This document shows positions 1 through 5,253 of a stretch of DNA of 5,253 bases, piece after piece. The notes beneath the pieces were generated by a model, which saw only the letters and a list, made by a program, of their open reading frames with translations, ran no database searches and was not told the DNA's origin. How positions within the stretch are numbered: position 1 is the first letter of the stretch; the number at the start of each line of letters is the position of its first letter. This DNA is from an uncultured Clostridia bacterium. GTDB lineage: Bacteria; Bacillota; Clostridia; Christensenellales; DTU072. The translations under genes were made by a program, and so were the position numbers. The stretch covers positions 1 to 5,253 of the forward strand of contig CALVOD010000095.1 of the NCBI GenBank assembly GCA_944350065.1, given 5' to 3'.

Positions 1-27
1 GAACGCCGATACTTAGAACCATATAAA

Positions 28-67
28 GAGGAGGGCGCGCGGTCGGCTTCGCGCGCATATCAATAAT
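28..67 (+). promoter_or_regulatory. Shine-Dalgarno-like site plus GC hairpin ahead of first gene
   Basis: A purine-rich GAGGAGGG (28-35) would be an excellent ribosome-binding site but lies over 30 bases before the ATG at 68. Between them is a 7-bp all-GC stem, GCGCGCG (35-41) with CGCGCGC (50-56), with an 8-base loop (42-49). Folding it would leave about 11 bases between the stem and the ATG, bringing the ribosome-binding site to near normal distance. No closer Shine-Dalgarno site is visible. An alternative is that this stretch is the 3' end of an upstream gene: the frame beginning at base 1 stays open until TAA at 64-66, one base before the ATG, which would allow translational coupling. The sequence alone does not decide between these. 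Confidence 0.4.
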
Positions 68-577
68 ATGTTCGAAATAATAACCGACGTGGTATTTATA
101 CTGCTTGCGCTCGTCACTCTCGTGTGGAGCGTTTTCGTCGTGCGTAAACTTGTGGAACTTAACCGCAGATTCAGCGCCGCTATCGTGCTCATTCCTCTTT
201 ATAAACGCAGTAAATGGCCCGTTTTCGCGCTTTCGTTTTTAGGCGTGTGCCTTCTTGCCGATATAATCGTCATGGCTGTCGCGGGGCATTACGCTCTTTG
301 CGTTTCGATTATAGTCATAATCGCCTGTCTCGGCGTTATCCTCGTCATGATGATTTCCGCCAAATGCGCGGTGCTCGACAGCGGCGTGCTCGTTCCGTAC
401 CGTTTTATCGATTGGGCGCATTTCTGTGATTACGAGATAGACGGCGCGACTATTTTTTTCTGCGGCGACAAGAACGGCTTCGACGCGGTGAACGCCGCCA
501 CCACGAAATTGAATTTCGACGAGGCTAATAAAGAAAAATTAACGTATATTCTCGATAAATACAAACATAGCGTTTAA
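68..577 (+). CDS. Uncharacterised membrane protein, three predicted TM helices and a cytoplasmic C-terminal domain
   Basis: I do not recognise this 169-residue protein with certainty. Hydrophobic stretches at about residues 5-25, 51-72 and 75-97 look like three membrane helices. The basic loop between the first two (RK at 26-27, RR at 33-34, KRSK at 46-49) and the positive-inside rule place the N-terminus outside and the C-terminus in the cytoplasm. The tail (about 98-169) has a strand-rich pattern with 'YRFIDWAHFCDYEID' (111-125) and ends in a likely amphipathic helix (about 151-165). This resembles small bacterial PH-like or DUF5673-type domains on membrane anchors, but that is only a loose resemblance. 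The start is the only ATG available: an in-frame TAG at 14-16 blocks extension, and no GTG or TTG lies between. It ends 27 bases before the beta-mannosidase gene, with no terminator seen, so the two are probably co-transcribed. It has none of the substrate-binding or channel features of a sugar transporter. Confidence 0.82.
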   Translation: MFEIITDVVFILLALVTLVWSVFVVRKLVELNRRFSAAIVLIPLYKRSKWPVFALSFLGVCLLADIIVMAVAGHYALCVSIIVIIACLGVILVMMISAKCAVLDSGVLVPYRFIDWAHFCDYEIDGATIFFCGDKNGFDAVNAATTKLNFDEANKEKLTYILDKYKHSV

Positions 578-592
578 CGGAGATTTCGTTAC

Positions 593-600
593 GGAGGAGG
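593..600 (+). promoter_or_regulatory. Ribosome-binding site of the beta-mannosidase gene
   Basis: GGAGGAGG lies 4 bases before the ATG at 605, or 7 bases if the first GGAGG (593-597) is used. It is a near-perfect match to the anti-Shine-Dalgarno sequence and supports 605 as the start. The 27-base gap after the previous gene holds nothing else except a partial echo of this motif, CGGAGA at 578-583. Confidence 0.85.
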
Positions 601-604
601 AACC

Positions 605-3145
605 ATGATTTTAGATCTGTGCGGCAAATGGCAGATGCGCGACCTCACCCTCGGAGGGGAGTGGATAGAAGCGCAAGTACCGTCTTGCAACTATACGGAC
701 TTGCTTAAAGCGGGCAAGATACCCGATCCGTTCCTCGCCATGAACGAGAACGAGACCGCGGTACTCGGCGACCGCGATTGGGAATACAGGCGCGAGTTCG
801 AACTCGCCGCCGAAACGGTTGCCGCTCCGCGCGTAGAACTGTGCTGCGATATGCTCGATACGGTTTTCCGCATTTACGTGAACGGCAAAGAAGTGCTCGG
901 CGATTGTAACTCCTTCATCGGTTATCGGGTAAACGTAAAAGACGCGGTGAAAGCGGGTAAAAACGAGATTTCGATAATCTTTTTGGCGCCGCGCCCTTAT
1001 GCGGAAAAAGAGATGAAACGCTTAAACGTTTCGGCGAGTACGACGGGACTTCAGTCGGTTACTTTTATAAGGAAAGCGCAGTGCCATTTCGGTTGGGATT
1101 GGGGTCCCGTAGTGCCTGTTTCGGGGATAACAAAAAATATTTATATCGATTTCGGCGGAATAGGAAGAATAGCGGATATTTACGCGGAACAGATACATTG
1201 CGGTAAAGAAGTCACCCTCCGCGTGAACGCGGAAACGACTATTAAAGAGCAGACGGAATATACTCTTACCGTCAAGGCGCCGGACGGCTCGGAGACGGTC
1301 AAGAAGGGCATTGCCGCGGGCTCGTTTACGCGCGACGTTCTGATTGAAAACCCCGTGCTGTGGTGGTGCGCGGATCTTGCCGGCGGGAAGCGCCAGCCGC
1401 TTTATACCGTAACGCTTACGACTACGGACGAATGCGGCAACCTTCTTTCGCGCAGCGTAAAAGTCGGTTTGAGAACGATAGAACTCGACCGATCGGAGGA
1501 CGAATACGGCAGGAATTTCCGTTTCCTCGTGAACGGAGTGCCGATTTTTGCCAAAGGCGCCAACTGGATTCCCGCCGATTCCATGCCCGATCGCGTGGAT
1601 ACGGCAAGACTCGAATACCACCTTGACGCCGCCGTGCGCGCGGGATTCAATATGATAAGAGTGTGGGGCGGAGGTTTCTACGAGAGCGACGAGTTTTATT
1701 CTATGTGCGACGAGCGCGGAATACTCGTTTGGCAGGACTTTATGTTCGCTTGCAGACCTTATCCGCTGTATGACGACGACTTCGTGAAAAACGCTTTGCG
1801 CGAAGCGGAATATAACGTCAAACGTCTTCGCAATCATCCTTCGCTTGCGCTGTGGTGCGGTAATAACGAGATAGAATCCGACGTGGCTATGCTCGTTTTG
1901 CATAAAAAATATTCCGCGGGCGAGGCTAAATTCTTCTGGGAGACCCTCGAAAAGGAAATCCGTAAATTCGACGTGCATACGCCGTATACGGCAGGTACCC
2001 CGATAGGCGTCGCGTTTAATAAAGGAGTCGCCGCCGATAACGTCGGAGATACCCACCTTTGGGCGGTCTGGCACGGGTTGCAGAACGTGAAATATTACCG
2101 CAAACGCTATACGCGTTTTTGCAGTGAGTTCGGTTTCGAAAGTCTTCCCGACCTCAAGACCGTCAAAGCGTTTTCGTGCGGAGCGCCGTTCGATATTCAT
2201 TCCGAGCTTTTCCTTCAGCATCAGAAATGTATAGGCGGCAACGCAAAAACCGAATATTATGTGGCTTCGCGATTCCGTTTGCCGAAGGAGCCGACGGATA
2301 TAGTGTATCTCAGTCAGGCGTGTCAGGCGGAAAGCATAAAAGACGCTACGGAATTTTGGCGCAGGAACAGACCGCGTACCAACGGCGCGCTTTATTGGCA
2401 GCTTAACGACTGCTGGCCTGTCGCGAGCTGGTCGAGCATAGATTACTACGGCAACTATAAGGCGTTGCAATATCAGGCGAGACATTTTAACGCTCCGCTT
2501 GCCGTTTCGCTCGAGGACGGCAAAGAGGGCGTAAAAATTTACGTCATCAACGATACGCTCGATTTGCGTAAGCCCGAAGTTAAATTCTCTTTCGTAGATT
2601 TCGAAAAGGGCGTTCTGTACTCTGAAACCGTCGCCTGCCGCGCCGAAGCGGTGTCCGTTTCGGTGGTGAAAGAACTCGGCGCGGATATGCTTGCAAAATA
2701 CGATAAAAAGCGCACCGTGCTTCTGGCGGAGCTTTACGAGGACGGCAACCTCGTCAACAGAAAGACGCTCATTTTCCTTCCCGAGAAAAAGCTCGCGCTC
2801 CCCGCGACGAAAGTGAAACTTACTTCCCGCAGGGAAGGGGACGATATCGTCGTTGAGCTCGCGTCGCCGAAATACGCGCGCATTGTGTGCGTAAGCAACT
2901 CCGTTTCGTCGCTTCCTCTCAGCGATAACTGGTTCGACATGCTTCCCGGCGAAAAAATCGCTTTAACGATGCCGTATTACGAAGGGTATTCGCCCGATGA
3001 TTTTTCCGTTATGAGCGTCGCGGACGTGAAACCCGCCGGATGCGTGCTTAAAGATAATTTAAAGAGGCTTTGGGTTTTCCTAAAGCCCGTCAATCTTGCC
3101 CAATGGATATATTACAGGCAGGGTAAATTCGAATATAAGGAGTAA
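605..3145 (+). CDS. Beta-mannosidase, glycoside hydrolase family GH2, cytoplasmic
   Basis: This 846-residue enzyme should release terminal beta-linked mannose from the non-reducing end of oligosaccharides by a retaining mechanism. The family layout is complete. A GH2 sugar-binding domain fills about 1-185, with the beta-mannosidase opening 'GKWQMRD', 'DPF..MNENE' (41-50), 'DW.YRREF' (58-65) and the 'HFGWDWGP' motif (161-168). A beta-sandwich follows to about 295, then the TIM barrel (about 296-630) with 'RVWGGGFYESDEF' (352-364). E422 in 'WCGNNE' is the likely acid/base and E508 in 'CSEFGF' the likely nucleophile. 'GALYWQLNDCWPVASWSSID' (594-613) closes the barrel. C-terminal beta domains follow (about 630-800, with 'SDNWFDMLPGE'), then a tail of roughly 45 residues. 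Length is normal for the family. There is no signal peptide and many cysteines, so it should be cytoplasmic. Related GH2 activities are less likely because the WDWGP and WCGNNE motifs point to the mannosidase branch. Substrate length and linkage cannot be read from sequence. Confidence 0.94.
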   Translation: MILDLCGKWQMRDLTLGGEWIEAQVPSCNYTDLLKAGKIPDPFLAMNENETAVLGDRDWEYRREFELAAETVAAPRVELCCDMLDTVFRIYVNGKEVLGDCNSFIGYRVNVKDAVKAGKNEISIIFLAPRPYAEKEMKRLNVSASTTGLQSVTFIRKAQCHFGWDWGPVVPVSGITKNIYIDFGGIGRIADIYAEQIHCGKEVTLRVNAETTIKEQTEYTLTVKAPDGSETVKKGIAAGSFTRDVLIENPVLWWCADLAGGKRQPLYTVTLTTTDECGNLLSRSVKVGLRTIELDRSEDEYGRNFRFLVNGVPIFAKGANWIPADSMPDRVDTARLEYHLDAAVRAGFNMIRVWGGGFYESDEFYSMCDERGILVWQDFMFACRPYPLYDDDFVKNALREAEYNVKRLRNHPSLALWCGNNEIESDVAMLVLHKKYSAGEAKFFWETLEKEIRKFDVHTPYTAGTPIGVAFNKGVAADNVGDTHLWAVWHGLQNVKYYRKRYTRFCSEFGFESLPDLKTVKAFSCGAPFDIHSELFLQHQKCIGGNAKTEYYVASRFRLPKEPTDIVYLSQACQAESIKDATEFWRRNRPRTNGALYWQLNDCWPVASWSSIDYYGNYKALQYQARHFNAPLAVSLEDGKEGVKIYVINDTLDLRKPEVKFSFVDFEKGVLYSETVACRAEAVSVSVVKELGADMLAKYDKKRTVLLAELYEDGNLVNRKTLIFLPEKKLALPATKVKLTSRREGDDIVVELASPKYARIVCVSNSVSSLPLSDNWFDMLPGEKIALTMPYYEGYSPDDFSVMSVADVKPAGCVLKDNLKRLWVFLKPVNLAQWIYYRQGKFEYKE

Positions 3146-3150
3146 GGAGA
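3137..3150 (+). promoter_or_regulatory. Doubled ribosome-binding site that sets the fucosidase start at 3156
   Basis: Two AAGGAG motifs (3137-3142 and 3144-3149) flank and overlap the stop codon of the beta-mannosidase gene (TAA, 3143-3145). The second ends 6 bases before the ATG at 3156, an ideal spacing. The longer in-frame start at 3096 has no Shine-Dalgarno site and would overlap 50 bases of the upstream gene in another frame, so 3156 is preferred. Ribosomes ending the mannosidase would terminate on this site, which suggests translational coupling. Confidence 0.8.
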
Positions 3151-3155
3151 CGATT

Positions 3156-4694
3156 ATGGACGACGCCGTTAGAAATGACGACAGAATCAAAACTTACATT
3201 TCCGTAGTGCCGAGCAGGGTGCAGAAATCCATTCAACGCGATAACTTCAACGCGTTTATACATTACGGAATCAACACTTTCGCCGATAAGGAATGGAGCG
3301 ACGGGACCTTGCCGCCCGAAATATTCGATCCCTCCGAGCAGGATACGGAACAATGGGTGAAAGTGCTTAAATACGCGGGTGCGAAAGGTATAATTTTCAC
3401 CGCGAAACATCACGACGGTTTCTGTATGTGGCAGACAAAGACCACCGAATATTCCGTTAAAAACAGCCCTTACAAAAACGGTAAGGGCGACGTGGTGAAG
3501 GAACTTTCCGAAAGCTGCCGCAAGCACGGTATGAAATTCGGCATATATCTTTCGCCCTGGGACAGAAATTCTGAGTATTACGGCACCGACAAATACGACG
3601 ATTTCTATTGTGAACAGCTTACCGAGCTTCTTACGGGATACGGAGAAATATTCTGCGTATGGCTTGACGGCGCCTGCGGCGCGGAATCGGACGGCAAAAA
3701 GAAACAGGAATACGATTTCGAGCGCTATTATGCGTTGATACGTAAGTTAAGTCCCAATACCGTGATATCGAATTGCGGTCCCGACGTGAGGTGGGTAGGA
3801 AACGAAGCGGGCTGCGCCCGTGAGAGCGAGTGGAACGTAATACCCAAGTTGAACGTGGGCGCGCAGGTCATAATGGCGGCGAGTCAGCAGAGTGAAGGGC
3901 AAAACATGCGCCGTCCGGTAGATATACTGGGAGAAGACCTCGGGAGCAGGGAATTCCTCAAGGACTACGACGAATTCGTGTGGTCGCCCGCAGAGGTGGA
4001 CGTATCTATAAGACCGGGGTGGTTCTATCACAAGAATCAGGATTTCAGAGTGCGTTCCGTCAATAATCTTATGTATATATATTATACGTCTGTGGGCGGG
4101 AACAGCCTGTTACTGCTTAACGTACCGCCGGACAGACAGGGGAGGATAAACGACGCGGACGTGGATAAACTCGTTAAACTGGGCGACAGGATACGTTCCG
4201 CATTCGCTACGCCCGTGGACGTAGTGTCTATAGAAGCGCCTCCGCACGAAGCTTCCAACAAGATACGCAACGTGCTGGTAAGCTCGTATAATAAAAATTC
4301 ATTCGACGCCAACAGTTTTTATTCGCCGGCGGAGATAGCGGACAGTTACGAAATAATTATGCGTTTCAAAGAGGCTACGCTAATCGACAAGGTGCAACTC
4401 GTTGAAAACGTGGCGTACTCGCAGCGGGTCGAAAAATATTCTATATATGCGGCGCACAAAGGCGGATACGTCAAAGTTTATGACGGAACGACGATAGGTT
4501 TCAACCGCATAGCGCTGTTCCGCAAACCCGTGAAAACGGATTCGCTGAAAATAGTGATAGAGGAATGCCGCGAAAAGCCGTATATAGAGCGAATAACCGC
4601 ATACGCGAGCGACAAATACATTCCGAGAGCGCCGATAAAGGTTGTGATAAGTCGCGTTTTAAGGCGCGCAAGGAGCCGTCGTAGCGGAAAATAA
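3156..4694 (+). CDS. Alpha-L-fucosidase, glycoside hydrolase family GH29 (GH29-B type), cytoplasmic
   Basis: This 512-residue enzyme should remove alpha-L-fucose from glycans with retention of configuration. The catalytic barrel (about residues 25-345) carries 'FIHYGINTF' (34-42), 'AKHHDGFCMW' (83-92) and 'GIYLSPWDRN' (129-138). D171 in 'VWLDGA' is the likely nucleophile. E217 in 'WVGNEAG' is the best acid/base candidate, inferred from spacing in GH29-B enzymes; E223 and E225 in 'ARESEW' are alternatives. 'VDVSIRPGWFYH' (281-292) is characteristic of the GH29-B branch, known for alpha-1,3/1,4-fucosides. A C-terminal beta-sandwich like F5/8-type or CBM32 domains spans about 365-487, with 'VQLVENVAYSQRVEKYSIYA' and 'GTTIGFNRI'. 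The last 25 or so residues form an unusual arginine-rich tail. There is no signal peptide, so it probably works in the cytoplasm beside the beta-mannosidase, 10 bases upstream in the same transcript. The family call is firm; exact linkage preference is inferred. No intrinsic terminator with a T-tract follows on this strand. Confidence 0.94.
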   Translation: MDDAVRNDDRIKTYISVVPSRVQKSIQRDNFNAFIHYGINTFADKEWSDGTLPPEIFDPSEQDTEQWVKVLKYAGAKGIIFTAKHHDGFCMWQTKTTEYSVKNSPYKNGKGDVVKELSESCRKHGMKFGIYLSPWDRNSEYYGTDKYDDFYCEQLTELLTGYGEIFCVWLDGACGAESDGKKKQEYDFERYYALIRKLSPNTVISNCGPDVRWVGNEAGCARESEWNVIPKLNVGAQVIMAASQQSEGQNMRRPVDILGEDLGSREFLKDYDEFVWSPAEVDVSIRPGWFYHKNQDFRVRSVNNLMYIYYTSVGGNSLLLLNVPPDRQGRINDADVDKLVKLGDRIRSAFATPVDVVSIEAPPHEASNKIRNVLVSSYNKNSFDANSFYSPAEIADSYEIIMRFKEATLIDKVQLVENVAYSQRVEKYSIYAAHKGGYVKVYDGTTIGFNRIALFRKPVKTDSLKIVIEECREKPYIERITAYASDKYIPRAPIKVVISRVLRRARSRRSGK

Positions 4695-4745
4695 GCGCTC
4701 CGAAAAAGGCGCAAAAAGATTTTACGCGAGAAAAAAAGAAATAGG

Positions 4746-4796
4746 TCGGGGATAATTTGCGAAAGTTGAGAAAAACTGTTGCAAAAAAATCCCCGA
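4746..4796. repeat. Long nested inverted repeat between the fucosidase gene and tRNA-Leu
   Basis: The outer arms TCGGGGAT (4746-4753) and ATCCCCGA (4789-4796) are perfect 8-base complements. Inside, TTTGC (4756-4760) pairs with GCAAA (4781-4785), and AGTT (4764-4767) pairs with AACT (4774-4777) around a six-base loop. Read as RNA it makes an imperfect hairpin of about 19 pairs. On the + strand no T-tract follows, so it is not a classical terminator for the fucosidase mRNA, though it could protect its 3' end. On the - strand the stem is followed by a T-rich run (complement of about 4724-4742), so it could stop antisense transcription. The right arm also lies within the probable tRNA promoter, so a protein-binding site is possible. 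Confidence 0.5.
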
Positions 4797-4807
4797 TATG
4801 ATAATAT
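4779..4807 (+). promoter_or_regulatory. Probable promoter of tRNA-Leu
   Basis: TTGCAA (4779-4784) can serve as the -35 box and TAATAT (4802-4807) as the -10 box, 17 bases apart. The -10 is preceded by TG one base upstream (4799-4800), as in extended -10 promoters. Reading the -10 as GATAAT (4800-4805) gives a closer match but a 15-base spacer. Transcription would start near 4814, about 23 bases before the mature tRNA. A stretch of A residues follows the -35, as in many Firmicute stable-RNA promoters. Each box has mismatches to consensus. Confidence 0.5.
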
Positions 4808-4836
4808 AACTTGCGTGACAAAAATAAGTCATTCGT

Positions 4837-4919
4837 GCGGCCGTGGCGGAATAGGCAGACGCGTACGTTTGAGGGGCGTATGGGAGACCGTATGGGTTCA
4901 AGTCCCATCGGCCGCACCA
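4837..4919 (+). tRNA. tRNA-Leu, anticodon GAG
   Basis: The complete cloverleaf can be drawn. The acceptor stem is GCGGCCG (4837-4843) with CGGCCGC (4909-4915), followed by discriminator A4916 and an encoded CCA (4917-4919). The D stem is GCG (4846-4848) with CGC (4860-4862). The anticodon stem is TACGT (4864-4868) with GCGTA (4876-4880), and the loop TTGAGGG places GAG at 4871-4873, reading CUC and CUU leucine codons. The T stem is ATGGG (4892-4896) with CCCAT (4904-4908) and the loop TTCAAGT. Discriminator A and a class II variable arm agree with leucine identity. The variable arm (4881-4891) is short for a leucine tRNA: 3 pairs including one T-G wobble, capped by a GAGA loop. Confidence 0.97.
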
Positions 4920-4928
4920 AACCGAGGA

Positions 4929-4960
4929 TAAGGGCGCATCTTGTGCCCTTAATTCTTATT
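4929..4960 (+). terminator. Probable intrinsic terminator of tRNA-Leu
   Basis: A 10-pair stem with one G-T wobble (4929-4938 with 4942-4951), GC-rich at its centre and with a three-base TCT loop, begins 10 bases after the CCA end of the tRNA. The tail AATTCTTATT is only moderately T-rich; a stronger run of T (4972-4979) lies about 20 bases further on. Position and stem support a terminator, while the weak tail keeps confidence moderate. Confidence 0.62.
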
Positions 4961-5025
4961 ACTGACTCTTTATTTTTTTGCAAACGATAACGTGTATCCG
5001 GCGAAGCGTGAATCTAGTTCCGTTA

Positions 5026-5057
5026 CCGTAATTGCACTAATTATTCATCGATTACGG
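5026..5057. repeat. Inverted repeat upstream of the Nudix gene
   Basis: CCGTAAT (5026-5032) and ATTACGG (5051-5057) are perfect 7-base complements around an AT-rich 18-base spacer. They lie 63-94 bases before the start codon at 5120, a plausible place for an operator, but a chance match of this size in AT-rich DNA is also possible. I could not find a convincing -35/-10 pair for the gene in 4980-5119; TATAAA at 5091-5096 is a possible -10 without a good partner. Confidence 0.22.
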
Positions 5058-5119
5058 CAGTATATGAGGTATCATTCATAGTTTTATCTTTATAAATTCT
5101 ATTTTATGCGGGAGATAAT

Positions 5120-5253
5120 ATGGAAATTTGGGATATTTACGACGGAAGTCGTAGGAAGATGGGGCGTACGGCAGTACGCGGAGAGCGGCTCGGAGAGGGG
5201 GAGTTTCATCTCGTAGTGCACGTCTGGATCGTAAACGGAAAGGGCGAGTACCT
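5120..5253 (+). CDS. Nudix hydrolase, N-terminal part (runs off the window)
   Basis: Only the first 44 codons are present. The reading begins 'MEIWDIYDGSRRKMGRT' and continues 'RGERLGEGEFHLVVHVWIVN' (20-39), then 'GKGEYL'. This is the N-terminal pattern of a common group of bacterial Nudix hydrolases related to isopentenyl-diphosphate isomerase-like proteins, where the 'EFHLVVHVWIVN' strand precedes the Nudix box. That box (GX5EX7REUXEEXGU), which binds metal and cleaves diphosphate bonds, would lie beyond the window, so catalytic competence cannot be checked. GGAG at 5111-5114, five bases before the ATG, supports the start. The gene has its own 168-base upstream region after the tRNA terminator, so it is probably a separate transcription unit unrelated to the glycosidases. 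Substrate is unknown; the family acts on many nucleoside diphosphate derivatives. Confidence 0.86.
   Translation, partial: MEIWDIYDGSRRKMGRTAVRGERLGEGEFHLVVHVWIVNGKGEY

Noticed and set aside
1..66. The C-terminal end of an upstream gene
   Set aside because: Frame 1 is open to TAA at 64-66, but the other two frames also end plausibly (TAG at 14-16, TAA at 24-26). With only 66 bases and no recognisable sequence, none can be preferred, so it is not listed as a gene.
1022..2485. A 487-codon open frame on the minus strand inside the beta-mannosidase gene
   Set aside because: It lies wholly antisense to a gene with intact GH2 motifs, shows no recognisable domain, and is Arg-rich and irregular, as expected from the complement of a GC-biased coding frame.
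3096..3155. A longer N-terminus for the fucosidase from the ATG at 3096
   Set aside because: No Shine-Dalgarno site precedes it, it overlaps the mannosidase gene by 50 bases, and the extra 20 residues do not resemble a signal peptide or GH29 sequence.
4837..4919. tRNA-Leu as an integration site for a mobile element
   Set aside because: No repeat of the tRNA 3' end, no integrase and no foreign-looking composition is visible in the window.
4501..4983. A 160-codon open frame on the minus strand across the tRNA
   Set aside because: Its middle part, with 'PMGLEPIRSPIRP', is the antisense translation of the tRNA-Leu, a well-known source of spurious protein entries. The rest is antisense to the fucosidase and intergenic DNA.
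1..5253. CRISPR arrays, insertion sequences or tandem repeats
   Set aside because: No regularly spaced repeats, transposase fragments or paired terminal repeats were seen on either strand.

Overview
This is a bacterial window with about even base composition. Its protein-coding genes are densely packed on the + strand with strong Shine-Dalgarno sites, and its short intergenic stretches are AT-rich. The tRNA with an encoded CCA end, the ribosome-binding sites, the promoter style and the glycosidase content suggest an uncultured, gut-type Firmicute (Clostridia-like). That assignment is inference; no species marker is present.

Positions 1-4694 look like one operon of three genes. The first encodes a 169-residue membrane protein of unknown function (three predicted helices, cytoplasmic tail). 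It is followed after 27 bases by a complete cytoplasmic GH2 beta-mannosidase (846 residues). After 10 more bases comes a GH29 alpha-L-fucosidase of the GH29-B type (512 residues from the preferred start). Neither glycosidase has a signal peptide, so both should act on oligosaccharides already taken into the cell. Beta-mannosidase plus alpha-fucosidase fits the end stage of degrading a fucosylated mannose-containing glycan, for example the core of host N-glycans. No transporter or regulator lies inside the window, so the substrate remains an inference.

Positions 4695-4836 are non-coding. They hold a long, nested inverted repeat whose right arm overlaps the probable promoter of the next gene. 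Positions 4837-4919 are a tRNA-Leu with anticodon GAG and an encoded CCA end, followed by a probable intrinsic terminator. Positions 4952-5119 are a second AT-rich intergenic stretch with one weak inverted repeat. From 5120 to the window edge runs the start of a Nudix hydrolase gene, probably unrelated to the glycan operon.

Nothing here amounts to a clearly new biological system. The points most worth checking are the leader hairpin between a Shine-Dalgarno-like site and the first start codon, the uncharacterised membrane protein heading a glycosidase operon, and the nested palindrome at the tRNA promoter.
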